This document shows, one piece after another, positions 45,086 through 58,289 of a stretch of 64,000 bases of DNA; position 1 is the first letter of the stretch, and the number at the start of each line of letters is the position of its first letter. Position numbers and translations under genes: made by a program. The DNA is from Acanthornis magna (lineage: Eukaryota; Chordata; Aves; Passeriformes; Acanthizidae): assembly GCA_036785705.1 (NCBI GenBank), contig JAWUZG010000159.1:2728001-2792000 (forward strand), given 5' to 3'. The notes below the pieces were generated by a model. That model was given only the letters and a program-made list of their open reading frames with translations, was not told where the DNA came from and did no database searches.

Positions 45086-48000
45086 GTGGCTACAGGCCGT
45101 GGTGCTCCTGGAGAAAGGGCTCGAGGTTTGGGATGGCTCGGGACTCACCTGAGATGTTGTGTGTGCTGGGGGTGTGAGCAAATCAGGGCAGGCAACAGCA
45201 AATGTGATATCCTAATCATGGGAAATTAGGCTGGGATGGACTTTTTTCCAAGAGATATCTCCTTGTTTAGGTACTTCTGCAAGTGCCCCTTTTTTCCCCA
45301 AAGGCCATGATAGGAGGGAGGGAGCTGAGTCCCCCTGGGGTCACCACATTTTGTTTAGCTTTCTCCTGTTTTACTCTGCTTTACTGTGACAGCATCATGC
45401 TTAGATTTCAGAATATTTTGTCTGGAGTTCACACCTCATCTGTCTCCTTTTGGAAGAGAGTGGGTATAGGGATTTTCTTTTCTTTATTCTTTATCTTCTT
45501 TTTTTTTTTTTTTACGAGGCTGCAAGCAGCACTGTAAACAACTTATTTATTTTGATGGTCTTGGAAGCTTTCTCTACACCTCCAAGAAGGTCAGAGAAAT
45601 GATTCAGGAAGAAAAAAGGAGAAAAAAAATCTCCTTTCTTTTCATAATTATCTGGTTTTTTGCCACACCTTCTTAGTGCTACGGTGTTGCAAAGACAATG
45701 CAGTAGACCTGTGTAGAAATAAAGATGCACTAAAGAAAAATAATTTTTTTTAAGTTGGTGTTTTCAAGCACCTTTAGTTGTGTCCATTCTAGCTCGCAAA
45801 CACGAACAAATGGAACGATAACAAAACACAACTTGACATAATTTCCTGTAAGAAGTACAGAACCTAAGATTACACAAATAAGCAAGAAAATATCTCCCAG
45901 CTCCTGTGGGTAACAATATATTTGCTCCCAGCTCAGGGTCAGTGATGCTAAAGTGAGATTGACAGGGTAACTAACCCCTGAAGGAGGTTTTCCATTTTGG
46001 TCAGTCCTGCTAAGCCATGCTTGCTGCTTTGAATGAGCTCAGTTGCACAGAGAGATCTCTTTTTTTTCCCCCTAATTTTGCTTATGTGTCGGTTTTATCT
46101 GAGCAGCTCCGCAGATGTCATTCAGACACATTTTGTTTTGAGTTACATCAGTGTAAATCACAACTGATCCAGTGAACTCAGAGCTGCCCTCCTTGCAGTG
46201 AGATCTGTGACACGAAGGGTTTGGTGCCACGGTATTGTGACAGCTTAAATCCCCTCCATGAGGAAACAAAGTCAGGCTCAGCACTGTCCTGGAACACATT
46301 ACAAAGCATGTTTGTTATTGCACAGAAGACAGCATTTGCCTTGGCTGCGAAAAAGAAACCCAGATCTGTAACAGCTAAGATTTCATCTCTACCATTTATC
46401 CAATGAGCTTCCCAATCCTCTTGCACAGATACCCTGCTGCTAACATAGCAGTCAAGATCAGAGCACTTAATCAATCATTCACTGAGGACAAATATGCGTA
46501 ATCTAAATTAGAGCAAACTCAGGCATATTTTATATGACAGCCGTACAGATTTTTAAGAAAAAGCATTGGCAAGAAAATTGCATGAGAACAAAATTGTCTT
46601 GTGTTTATGCTTAAAGTGGTAGATTTCCTAAAAGCTTCTGTGGCACTAGGTAGCCTTGAATACACAGGGGCAAAATTCTGCTTTCACTGCTTCCAATTCC
46701 ACATTTTCATCAATAAACCAGGGATGCATTTGGCCCCTCTGGCTCTGAAGTAGAAATCCTGCTGCAGACCTCAGTATGATGTAGAGTCCTTCTTAAAAAC
46801 CTTTCATATTTTATGATCACTGTCGATTCTCTTATGATCAGTGTTGGTTCAGGCTTTCATGAATCAAAAATCAGCTCGTGGAACGCATCTTAGAGCAACC
46901 TATTTGTCTGCAGGTAGCAAAGGAAAGTGGTACTTTGAAGAATAAACCCCTCTGCCTTCAGAACGAAGCTCAGGCTGCACGGGAGGCTGGAGCAACTTAC
47001 AGCTTCTATTCAGGCTCCACTCTGGGCATGCTGGGTGACCTTGTGTTCTCCCATTTTCCTCAGGGGGAGATATTATTTATCCCTGATAATAAAACACAGG
47101 ATTCTTCAACTACGACTCATGGTTTAATCTATTGTGTCAACTTGCACAAGCTCCCTTGGAAAAAAAGAAAAATCAGAGGCAATAAAGGGAGTAAAAAATG
47201 AAGCATCTTTAACTGGAGCCATACAACTTTCATCTGAGGTCAGGCCCACGTTGCCCTGACTGCAGGGTGGGATCTCCAGAGAGGAGAATCCCAGGGATGG
47301 TCTTTGAGAGGGGATGGAAGTTCCTGCACAGCCCACAGTGCCCATCGGGCTTGGAGCAGCAAGAAGGCTAAAGCCCAGCCAAGCCTCTAACAGGGCAGGC
47401 AGCACTGCCTCCTGAAATGAGGTATTCTGAAAAAAAAAAAAAAATCAGAAGTATCTGTGCAAACGTCCCTTTCCCACACACCTCTGCAGGTCAGGCTCTG
47501 AAGAGTGGCTCTGCTAAAGTTCTGTCTCTGCTTCTCCAGAAGGAGCGAACGCTCCCACAAAAGCTCACACATCACCAAACATCCCACGGAGACTGAATTT
47601 CAGTTTATTGCCACATCTTGGGGCCTTTAGGCATGCATTTCAGTCCCTGCATTAATGCAGGTCCTATCCAGAGCGCAGCGGGGCTTATTTGCTCTCTTCT
47701 GACTTGGTTTTGGAGAGACCTGGGAGATTTGCCAGGGACAACTGTCAAATTCTTCTCCCAATCAGCTTGCTGAGGTGAGGCATTGCTATCAGCACTGTTG
47801 GCATGGGCAGGTTTAACCAAATTTGTTAGGGAGATGTTGGTAGAGTAAATGGCCTGATACTGCAATTAAAGACAGTGGTGAATACCTGTTCCCAGAAAAG
47901 TCTGGGAAAAGCGATACAGAGAACTTTGGGAAACTTTATCTTGGGTGTCCAAGCAGGAATTTGTATGCCTGCTTGCTTAGTTTTGTATCCAGAGGTCATA

Positions 48001-49062
48001 TATGGATTTTATTACGATCCCTAAGCATGAGAAATTAGTCTCAGCTTCAAAAATCAAATCTGAAAGTGAAGCTTCTTTGTGCTTGAGGACAAGACAGAGG
48101 CTCTGCAGGTACCAGCAACCTGGCAGCACAATTCCCACTTTTCACCATCCATACCATTTCCAGAAATCACTTTGCATTACATTTTAAACTTAGATTCTCA
48201 GTTAATTCCCCCAGAGATCCCTGTCAGAGTGCATGGCCTGGCTTATTTTTTTAAACTTAGCTTCATTTTTTTTAACTTCTCAAGTTTTGACTGAGCCCCC
48301 TGCCTGGGAGGCTGCTGTGTGAAGATGCATGAGGATGGGCTGGAACATCTAAACAGAGGCCCCCAAACATGAGCATTTTTCCCTAACCTTCCCGCACTGT
48401 TGGGAATAATAATTCCTCGCAGGGCTGTTGCACAGCTTGATTCATTAAGGCTTATGAAGTGCTTTTAGCTCCGGCACTGGAAGGCTCTGTGCAAGTTATT
48501 TTGGACTGCTCAGGTGTTAGGAGGAGAGGCATTGCAGAAGGCATACAAATAAATCAAGAGAAACTGCCCCTTCCTTCCATGCATCCCCTGCCCCCCACTG
48601 TTCTCCATCACTGTTGGTGTCAAACAGTTAATTTACAAGCCCAGCACTTTACAAAGCCCCTGCAGCACCAATTGTCCCTTTCTCATGCAACATCAGCTCC
48701 TCAAAACAGCCAGCTGAGTCTCTGGGGTCAGCCTGCTCCTGCCCTTCCCAAGGCAACTCCAGCCTCTCTCCAGAACCTCCTGGGTATTTATTTTTGGGTG
48801 AGTCAGGTCCAGCATCACCTCCCCTGCAGCAGGATGCGCTGCACTAAGCCCAGGGTGCAGGTGGCTGCTCCGAAATGTGCCATGTGCCTGGCCCAGGAGG
48901 GAACACTGGACTGGGGAAGGTGACCCTGATATCCCACCCAGCCCACCACCCCTGAGGGCATCCCCACACCCTGCTCAGCCTGGCAGGACAGCCCGGGGGA
49001 GCCATGGGTGAAGGAGCAGGCTCCTGGCTGGGGAAGGTGAAGGTGGTGCAGCTTTCACATGG
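45086..49062. other. Non-coding stretch, no recognised feature
   Basis: Mostly unique sequence, with a poly-T run at about 45500-45513 and an A-run near 47431-47444. Near 46811 and 46832 TTATGATCA(C/G)TGT occurs twice, 21 bp apart. The 154-codon ORF (48459-48923 +) has no recognisable domain. Confidence 0.45.
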
Positions 49063-49109
49063 CTTTTTTTCCCCTCCCTCCCTCTCTCTGTCTCCCTCCC
49101 CTCCTCCAG

Positions 49110-49223
49110 TCTGTTGCACAGGAGCTGTCGGCCATGCTGTTCCAGTTCAGGGGCTCCTGCAACAGAAAAGATCAGCTGTTGGAGAACCCATGGAAAGCCC
49201 TGGGGGAGAGCCATGGCCGCAAG
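49110..49223 (+). other. Possible internal exon (114 nt)
   Basis: A long polypyrimidine tract (about 49066-49106) ends in CAG at 49107-49109, a good 3' splice site. The sequence then stays open for exactly 38 codons to AAG|GTAATC at 49223/49224, a fair 5' splice site. The reading starts SVAQELSAML and ends SHGRK. Length divisible by three and two plausible splice sites make it exon-like. However, other frames are also open, no domain is recognised, and no partner exons are identified. It could equally be a chance pairing next to a conserved element. Confidence 0.18.
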
Positions 49224-49450
49224 GTAATCAGCAGGCAAAGTTATTACCATTATGCTGCTAATTAATTCCCAGCTCATTACGTTTCCTGTGGCTAATTTGT
49301 ACTCGCCGCTGATTTGATTAAACTCATCTCTATGCTAATAAATGTGTTTTCCATTTGTTTTAGCGACTGTAGGAAGAGAGCCCGGTATTTACATATTTTG
49401 ACGTTTATCAAATAAAACGCGGCGCCTGAATTAATTCTGCTCTGATTTAT
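49224..49450. promoter_or_regulatory. Strong candidate conserved non-coding element
   Basis: A sharp change to AT-rich unique sequence with retained CpGs: AGTTATTACCATTATGC, TAATTAAT at 49259-49266, CTCATTACG, TACTCGCCGCTGATTTGATT, ATTTTGACGTTTATC and AACGCGGCGCCTGAATTAATTC. Dense TAAT/ATTA cores with CpGs preserved in AT-rich DNA are typical of deeply conserved vertebrate enhancers. No ORF. Conservation is inferred. Confidence 0.45.
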
Positions 49451-51389
49451 AAGTGGAGGGGGGAGGCAGGGGAGCGAGGGGATGCTGAGGGTCAGGCGTG
49501 CATCACGTGTGTGAGGCAGAGCAAGCCAGGGGGGCTGTGATGCTCCTCACAATTCATCCTCTGCGGCCCCATCCTGCCTGGGGATGCTCCTGCAAGTCGG
49601 CCTCCCCCTATTGAGCCTCTCGCCTGCCATTTATTTCCCCTTCCCAGCTAAGTTTTGGGACGTGGGGCTTTGATTTGTAGGTACATCGCACGGTTCAGCG
49701 CCACCTCGTCAGGTGGGTTTCTTTGTCTTTCAGAAATTGCTCCAAATGAAGATTAGGTTTACACTGCAGCACCTCATTATGAGCAGTGACTGTGTTTCCT
49801 GGTCCTGTTCGTCAGGAATCGCTACAGTAATATCAGACAGCTTGAATTTCTGATCAGGGGAGGAACAGACACTTTGCCATGCGCAGAGATTTATTTTAGG
49901 GATGTTTTTTTTCTCCCGTCTGCCCCTGGAAACTTGCAGGGCAGAAAGCTCTGGCTGACCCTCCAGCAGCTGCCTTCTAAACCCAAGACTAACTCTACAG
50001 GGCAGATCTTCAGCAAGCGAAACTCCACTCAAAACATTTAACTGCTGCAGTATCAGTCTCCTCTTCATTTGGGGTAAATCCTAGCAGAAAAACACCCTGA
50101 GAGTGTAAGTCAGTGGGATTTGTGCTTTAACGTCGCTCATGGTTTGTGAAATCCAGCCTTTCCTTTTCCCAGGGAAACTGGCAATTGTCGCCAGGTGCAT
50201 CCCCTCCCTACATGTGTGTTCATACGTGTCATATTCTGTTGGTGCATGGACATCTGTGTCACACATTGGAGGCCACAGCCTCGCAGAAAACATGGACTGG
50301 GGAGGGCTGAGATGAGAGCAAGACAGGGAAAGGGGCTGGAAAAGGGACAGTGGTTCAGCAGGGATGCCTGGGAATCCAGGGAGATCTAACCCACCCCAGT
50401 CCTGCTCCCCGGTTTTCTCTAGAAGTTTGGCTCAACCCAAGAAAATTTTGTTTTCCCTCTCCATGCCCACTTCGGGCTGGATTCTCTGGTTTCTCTCCCA
50501 GGTGCTTGCAGGTCACACCCCAGGGCAGCCCACAGCTTCCTTTCTCACTCCCAGTAAAAGTTTCCCAGCAAAGAGGGGCCCCAGCGATGCCACTTCTCAC
50601 TCTGGCAGTGAGACACCTTCCACCGTCGCTGCTTCACCCCAGGCGATCTGAAACAGCTTCATTGCTTAAGTAACAATTAGCAGCCCTGTCTTTTGGGAGT
50701 GCTGCCGGAGCGCTGAGCATCCCCTGCTCCACAGCTGTGTAATCTGGGCATCCCCACTCCTGCCCACCCCTCATCCCGACCCACGGGAGTGTGGGGATGG
50801 GCTGCACGGTGCCACCAGCCCACCCCCGGCTCAGTCAGAGCCGTGCTGATGTTTTCTGTCCTCTCCAAGGCCACCCAGACCCTCCTGTGATGCTGCTCAG
50901 GGTGTCCCACTGGCAAGGCAGCTCAGGTCCCTCACAGGGCTGATCCAGCTGTGCTGCCAGGGCATGGCACGAGGTCCCTGGGCTGTTTTTAAAGCAGATC
51001 CTCAAAGAGGAGTTGGCAGAGCCCTGTTGGGGCTGGCTCCATGCTCAGCTTCAGGCTGACACATCCAGGGGATGGCTGACCTGGAGCAGCGCCTTGGCCA
51101 CGCACCCCAAGTCCCAGGAGCTCTGCAGCATTGTCTCAGCATCCCTGGAACAACCAGCTAAGCCATGCAGCGGTGGATTGCTGGACTTTTCTCTTCCTAC
51201 AAAACCTTTTAAGCCTTTGCAAAAGCGGGAAGTATCACAGACAAAAAACCCGCCTTGTTTCGCGTTAACAGCCTTTGCTTTTCCTGGCGAAGGTGGGACA
51301 ATAGCCACACGCTGCATGGTATCAGTGTCACAAAGAACAGAACCAAAAGGCTTCAGCTCAGGACAAATAAAAGTAACATTGATTCCTTT
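49451..51389. other. Non-coding stretch, no recognised feature
   Basis: Moderately GC-rich. ORFs of 64-112 codons overlap on both strands. No repeat family or motif cluster is recognised. Confidence 0.45.
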
Positions 51390-51680
51390 TTATTTTTCCC
51401 CCCCCTTTTTTTTTTTTCCAGCTGGTATCAATACATTAAACAACCACGCTGGAAAAGTGAAATTGATTCAAGGCCTTCAGTGCTCCCTGCCAAAAAAGCC
51501 TCCTGCAAGGATCTATTCTGTATTGAATTACAGTCTGGAAAAGTTCAATAGGTTATTGTACAAACAGAGAGCAAAAGCCCGTCAACAATGGAGCCAAAGT
51601 GATTGTGCAGCTCCTTTGTGCTTGCCAGCCCCGCGCCCCTCGCAAGCTCGGATGTTAAATCAGTTTAATTAAAATGGTGG
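51390..51680 (+). promoter_or_regulatory. Splice-acceptor-like tract and candidate conserved element
   Basis: A C8/T12 polypyrimidine run (about 51399-51418) ends in CCAG at 51418-51421, a strong 3' splice-site match. The next 200 bp are unique and carry TTGATTCAAGG, GTATTGAATTAC, GTCAACAATGG (SOX-like AACAATGG) and ATCAGTTTAATTAAAATG. A 219-codon ORF runs through both tract and 'exon' (51013-51672), but it contains the poly-Phe artefact. No good donor is seen downstream. Confidence 0.25.
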
Positions 51681-54600
51681 GCTTCAAATGCCTCGCATTT
51701 TTTTAATGCATGTCCCTGTGTAAAGACATGTAGGCTGAGGTTTGAAGCCCCCTGCCTGCACTGACAGCCCCTCCATCCCTTTCTTGCTCCTTGAACTGCA
51801 GGTTTTCACAGCTGCTGAGCACTTTGGGCAGATGCTGGGGCTGAGCAGCACCACCAGCCCTGTCTGGAGCAGCTCCAGGGCTGAGCAGCCTCAGCCTCGT
51901 GTTTTCCCCGTGGTGTGTTCCCCTTTGCAGGCTGGAGCTGTGCTTTGGGACTCTGTGGGACCCTCCAGCTCCAATGTCCCCCCAAAGGGGCTGGGTGCTC
52001 CCCAGGAAGCAGCAGGGTGAGGTCCCCAGTGCTGCAGCAGGTTTGTCACAGGTCCCACTGCAGGGTCTCCTCCTCCACGAAGGCGGGAGGCACTCGTGAG
52101 CCACATCAGGGTTTCTAAACCCCCCTCTCCATCTCTAATTAAGATTCAAATTGAGTATAGAAATCATGTGTAAGTAAGATGCTAATTATTAAAGTCATTG
52201 ATCTCCCAGACAATAAAGCAGCCTCGCTTTTCTGGCCCTGCCCATGTTTGGAGGCAGCTCTGAGCCCTCACCATCATAAATACCCAGGATATTTGGAATC
52301 CACACTGGAGAAGTGTGAAAATGATTGATTTTGTGGAGGGGTGAAGTCTCCATCATGCTCTGAACAAAACCTCTACCCCAGCCCCAGCCCCAGACAGCCC
52401 TGGCAGCATGTCTGGCTCTCTTTATAGCTCAGCTCCTTGTAATGACCACTAAACTCTGGTCCCCCACCTCACTGGACATCTGCTTATGCTTTTTCCATCC
52501 TGCACCAGTGCATTTCTTTTCTCTTTGGAGTAAGTGGATTTACTACTTGGTGCATTCAGTGGCTTCTTGTCCCCAAACTGAGCAACCTTCGAGGCTGAAT
52601 ACCCTCTCTAGGAGCTCCAGGGGTTGGGGGAAAGGTGGTTTTAGTTTGAAAAGATATACGAAAGAACGGCTGGAAAATTACAGAGAGGGAAAAATTACAT
52701 GGAAAGCTGAGCACAACCAGTGTGGGACCAGGCTGGAAAGTGGGGGGCAAAGCTGCAGGGGTGGGGGGATGAAGGTGGCCAGTGCTTTAGTGGCCACAGC
52801 AAGGGCAGACTCACAAAGAAGAAAAGGCTTGGGCTGCAGAAGAGAGGAATGCTAGCCTGGAAACACAGAGTGCAGCACCACACTGCACCAAAACGCTGGA
52901 ATTAACATCAAAGCAGTCCTGGAGCAAATGAGATTACGGTATGCATGTTAATGAGGCAGCAGCACTAATCAGCCAGGATGCCTCGCTGGGAGGGCTGCAG
53001 TGCCAACTTGTGATTTTTGTTGTCAGGCTGGACCCAGCTTCCATTTGGAATGAAGATTTTGTTTGGTTTTAAAAGCATCAGTATTTTTGTGGGGTTTCAG
53101 GCAATCTCAGATTTGATTTGATTTCTTCAAGTAGATGTCTGGCCCTTCAGGGTACAGAGAAGAACTTGGAAATGGGATTGAAGTGGTCCCCAGGGCCAAA
53201 CTGAAAACCACTCCAAAGCCAAGGAGCAGATGAAAGTTGCCCAAAATGCATTTTACTCTATTTTAAAACATCGTTATTTTTAAGCCGATCTCACCAGTTT
53301 GCAGGGCTGAGTGCACGGCTTTGCACACAAAATGCAGTGTATTTGTGTGCCAAGCTTTCATAAGGAATACGGAGCCACTCAAGACGTGAGGGGTCCAGTT
53401 CTGCTCTCACTTGCAGTGGGTTTTTTTTCCCGGTGCCACAATGCTGATCTCATGGCTATACTTCCCCATTAAGCTCCAAAAATGGAGCTTTTTAATGTCG
53501 AGAGCCCTCCAAAAAGCACTTGCTTGGGAGATGCGTGGCTTCAGGCAAAAAGCTGTAAAAGGGGCAGCCCTTCCCAAGGGAGGCTTGGCTGGGCTGGGGA
53601 ACGGGATGGCAGGAAGGTGAGGGTGAGGAGGGAATCCTGAGGAAGGAAAGAACTGAGAGAAGGAAGGGCAGATAAGCTGCTCACAAGAATTAAAAGGGCA
53701 GGACCCAGAGCAGAGGACAGGCGTGAGCACTGTCTGTGCCTGGAGCCTGGGGTTCAGCTTGGTTAGGGCAGCTTTGGAGCAGGGTCAGCAAAAGGGAAGC
53801 CTTTCTGGGGTTTTTCATCTGTCCCTGTGGCAAGATAACCCCTTGGGAACCAGAGGAGCGTGGAGGTGCAGCCACACCAGGGTATAGGGATGCTGCAAAG
53901 GTACAAACTGCTCTGAGGATCAGCCCCAGCCTTCTCAAAGTCCAGCTCAAGCCCTTTTTATGGAAATGTCATTCTGATAAACTCCTTCTACAAGGAAACC
54001 ACTCTTGTTTTGATCTGTTTTTCGAACAGCCTTTCTTCTTGATTGGAAAAATTGGCTTAAATGAGTCCCTCTCCCTTTTCCTAAGCAAGGCTGCAATTCA
54101 CTTCTGCTTCCTTCTCTTTTCACCAATAATCTCGTTTGCTGAAATTGTGAATAAAACAGAATTTGAGACATTTGAGTGTTTACAGAGCAGAACAGCACGT
54201 TTTATGTTTGGGTTTGCCACGCAAACATGTCTCTTCTGCAGGTGGCTCTGAGCAAGGCACAACGGGGGCTGCCACAAGAGCTGATCCTCTTGTCCAGCTC
54301 TGAGAAAACATTTCTTTTTGCTTCCTGGAGAGCGAGGATGCGGCTCAGCTCACAGAAAACTTCCCTGCCTCACTGCAGAGGTGCTGCAGGAATGGGCTCC
54401 CCGAGCTGCATCTCTCCAGGGCTCGGAGCTGGGCAGAGCAATGCAGGAATGGGGGAGGAACCCAACAGGCTGAGAAGGTGCAGATGTACCTCCCTTCTGC
54501 CACAGATTTCCATGGCTGGGAAAAGAAGCTGTTCAGCAGCGCTTTCCATGCCAGAGAAATCATTAGCAGATTAATCATTTACTAATTAAACGGCATGATA

Positions 54601-56510
54601 CCCATGTAAAGGGAGTGTGATTACCCTCTTTCATAAGTCAGGGAACTAAGTGGCGTTTCTGATTTTAGACCAAATTTGCCCTTCTGGCAGCCCCACAGTT
54701 TTGTTCCATGGCCAAAGGAGGTTCTTTAGAGCACCCACTCTGCACCCCGAGGTGCACCGTGTCAGGCACCATCACCTCTCAGGCTCCTGTTGGAAAGTGC
54801 TGGAGGCTTGGCTGCTTTCATTCCATGACCTTTCCAGGCAAGGAAATGGGTCTGCATCCTTGCTGGGCATCCCAGAGATTTGGTGGATGCACACACACTC
54901 TTCATCACCCCTCCAGATGAAGAGGAAAATCATCCAGAGTCAGGAGAAGTGACCATAATGAGACCCAAAGTCTGATCTGCTTCTTTTCACTCTTCTGATT
55001 TTATTTGGATCATGAATGTGACATTAACCCCCTGCTTTGTCCCAGATGAGAGCCCCTGGCAACAGGTTTCACCTGCAGCATATGAGTATATATTTATTTT
55101 AAAAGTGAGAAGGAGTGAAATTGGGCAGACAGAGCAGTGGCAGTGCTGTTCATGAACCCCATGGAAGCACCTTCCTCATTGCATATTGGAAGCAACTCTT
55201 CGGGATGCAGAAAGAAAATTTATAATTAAAATGCCAATTTACTGCATTGCAGGGATGTTTGTCCTCACTAAGATCTCTCATATCATCCCTACCCCAATGC
55301 CTTCCACTGAAGTACCCAGATATGGCACAAACTCCTCAGAAATAAAGCCAAAATTTTCCTCCTCTCTTCATGATCTCGAGGGGTCCAGCTCGCAGCGCTG
55401 ACACAGTGCAGCAACCCAAGCCCTGAGCACCTCCGCGGAGCTGTCACAGGTATTTATTTTTGCTAAGTGCAGCTCATTATTATTGCCTCCCCTGGAGTTG
55501 TAGTGCAATGGAAACTCATTCCCCACGGCCTTGCCCAATAACTTCTGGAACAATATATTTTGCAGTTTTCTTTACTTTGTGTCCTGGTTTCCTCCACTCA
55601 ATCAACCGCGGGTGTCACGCGGTGAAGTGTCCTGCCTGCTGCAGAGAGAAAAGCTGGACTTTGCTGGGTGGATGTTTGCTTTGTGCTGTATACACAGAAC
55701 AAAAATTAATTCAGGAGCAGCTAGGAAAAAAAAAAGCCCACTGAGATTAGGAGCACAGAGATATAATGGTCTGAAAACTAAAGCCTTGCTGACTCCAGGA
55801 AAGTAAGCAACATCTAAGGCGGCTCTTTTCCCCATCATAACTCAATACAAATAAAGAGAAGAAGGTGGATGGAAATGGAGTAAATTATTTCACTGCCTAG
55901 AGCGACAGATGAGCAAAACCAACTGGGCTGGCTTCTCCAGGCTTTCAACACTTTTGCATGCCTTAAAAGACACCATATTCAGCCACCTGCTATTGAACTT
56001 CATGGTGGCCAGGCCTCCAAAGGTTACAGCACCCGAGCATCCCAGTGTGGCTTCCCTGACTGATTGCCTCAGTAGGATTTTGTAGGGATAAGGTGGCACA
56101 GGGGTGATGTCCGAGACCCACTCACTGCTCCTGGGAAAACGAGGAAGTTTTTATCCTTTGGGCAAAACAGCAAAATGCAGCTGGAATTGCTCCTAAGGGA
56201 TTGGGTTTGGGCTGTGGCTCCTTTCAGAGGCTCCTGCCCACTGCCCAGTGCCTGTGCACACCCGGGACAAGCCCCATTTTTCTAAGTCATAGCACATCTC
56301 TAATGCAAACACAAAGTGAAAGGATGCTGGAAAGCCACTGGCCTTTATGGTTTATTAAGCTCCTTGTGCAGGAATAATTTTAGACTTTGATTTTTTTTTT
56401 AGACTAGACCATTTCACCCCTGTCTTGCACCTCACAAAGCCCTCCAAGACACCACCCACCCTGCAAATGGATGGGGGAAGCATGGGGAAAATCCCACCTT
56501 TGTTACTGAA
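51681..56510. other. Non-coding stretch, no recognised feature
   Basis: Mixed composition, GC-rich at 51.7-52.1 kb, purine-biased near 52.6-52.85 and 53.57-53.70 kb. ORFs of up to 171 codons (53736-54251 +) have no recognisable domains. No known repeat family is seen. Confidence 0.4.
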
Positions 56511-56528
56511 AGATTCTGTGATTCTATT
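56511..56528 (+). mobile_element. Possible CR1 3' tail remnant
   Basis: GATTCTGTGATTCTAT matches the octamer repeat that ends CR1 elements, but no CR1 body is recognisable upstream. It may be a chance match. Confidence 0.3.
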
Positions 56529-57199
56529 TTTTTTTAAAAAAAAGAATAACAGTCACATTTCTAAACAGCTCTTTATTAAACCGTCCAAACATATCATCTG
56601 CACTGGAGGATGTAGGGGCTGACACCAGACAAACCCATCAGATTGCTCTGAAAAAATGCACTGGCTTGTCTTGACAATTTAGGACTCTGTGGATTACCCT
56701 GTTCATATTTGCTGTTGATTTTAAGACTGAAATTTGCAGTATGAAAACAGACATGTCCAAGAAAGCATTGCTCAGCTTAAACTTAAAAGGACAGAGATGC
56801 AAGATTACAGCAGAGAGATGCAGCTCCTGGCTCCCAGCCCTTTCTTAGGAACCAGCTTTCACTTTGCCTTGGGCTTTTGGTCTATCAGCATCTAATGAAA
56901 GATGACAGTGCAGGCTCCCTTAGGGGCTAACGTGGGCAATTTCAGTTCTGGCATTTTAATTTATCTGTAACCAGCAGTTTTCAAAAGGGTAGAGCTAAAA
57001 AAGAACTTGGCTTGGTCACACACACACACAGACAAAAAAAGGGGGAGTTGTGACATAAAATGCATGAGGAGGTTTGCTTGGGTTTAACTCCTTGGGCTCC
57101 TGCTAGGCAGACGCTGGAGCCTGGAGCCACGGCTGTGTCTCTTGGCACCGTGGCTGGATGCTGTTAACCCTATCCTCCAGGAAACTGCTTTTCCTTTAG
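56529..57199. other. Non-coding stretch, no recognised feature
   Basis: It includes a short (CA)n run at about 57018-57030. Nothing else is recognised. Confidence 0.5.
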
Positions 57200-57365
57200 G
57201 TGAAGTGAATTCCTCCATGCTTTATGGCTGTTGGTTTTAGTGCCGGGCACATCTACTATATTCCTGACAGTTAAGGTCTCGACTTTTCCCATTTATTAAT
57301 CCCCAAAGTTGCATTCAGGCGCCGCAATGGCCAAAGGTTAGCTTAGGATCAGTGGCAGCCGTAAA
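57200..57365. promoter_or_regulatory. Candidate conserved non-coding element
   Basis: Unique sequence with ATTCCTGACAGTTAAGG (TGACAG), CATTTATTAATCCCC and GGCGCCGCAATGG retaining CpGs. No ORF. Confidence 0.28.
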
Positions 57366-58289
57366 TCCAGAATTAAAGGCAGCGGGTTGGTTTCCGAGTC
57401 ACCCCGTGGGTGCTGCTGTGGGGTCAGGGCCTGCCGTGGGCACGAGCACTGCCACACTCACCCCTTGTGCAGCCAGGGATGAGAGGAGCAGCTCAGCCCT
57501 CAGCCTGCCCTTCCCGTGGCATTTTTCTTGCCGTGTTTCCTGCGGTCCCACGTGCCGAGCTGAGGGTTATCGTGGCAGGCTCGGTGCTGATGCAGCCGAG
57601 GCTGCTGAGTGCGCCTGGCACCGGTTCACATCCGAACCTCATCAGGAGCTTTTGACTCCACCACTTATTTGTTCCCTGGCACGTTCCCTGTGCCCTCCAG
57701 GCACCTGGCAAACCTCCGGGCACCCGGTACCATCCGTGAGCTCTTGAAGGATGGATCCGACCCAGCCCCTGCCTGGCCTGCAAAGAAAAAAAAAAAATTA
57801 ATTCAGGATCGAACTGGTTAAATCTTTTATTTATTTAATTAATTATTTTACTTCTTTCCAGGGAAGAATTTCACTTTGCCTTTTCTTTCTATTTTTTTTT
57901 TTCCCTCCTTCCTCCCTGCTGCCTCCAGAGGACCAGGCGACTCCAGGCACAGCTCTAGCAGATGGTTTAGGTGGTGGAAAGCACAAGGGGATCGCTCCCA
58001 GGAGCTGCTCAGGCAGTTAAGTCAAAAAGGAACTGATGCATGCAGTCATGCAGTGAGCCACGGCCCCAGCCTGGACAGCTCCCAGTGCTCCCCTCTGCAC
58101 GGGCAGCCTGGGCTGGCCACATTTACACACCCAGATTCCTCTGTGCCTGATCCAAAATCCGCTGGAATTGGGGATCAGCCCTTTGCTGAGCTCCCTGAGC
58201 CAGCTGGAGTCAGAGCAAACCATGTGAACCCCACTTCAGCCACCCCTTTGTGATCCTGCCTGCACGCTGGGCAACGCAAACCTGATCGT
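57366..58289. other. GC-richer non-coding stretch
   Basis: ORFs of 125-131 codons lack domains. An AT-rich TTATTTATTTAATTAATTA run lies at about 57829-57847. Confidence 0.45.

Noticed and set aside
51013..51672. 219-codon + ORF
   Set aside because: It reads straight through a polypyrimidine tract (giving a poly-Phe run) and has no recognisable domain; the tract looks like a splice acceptor instead.
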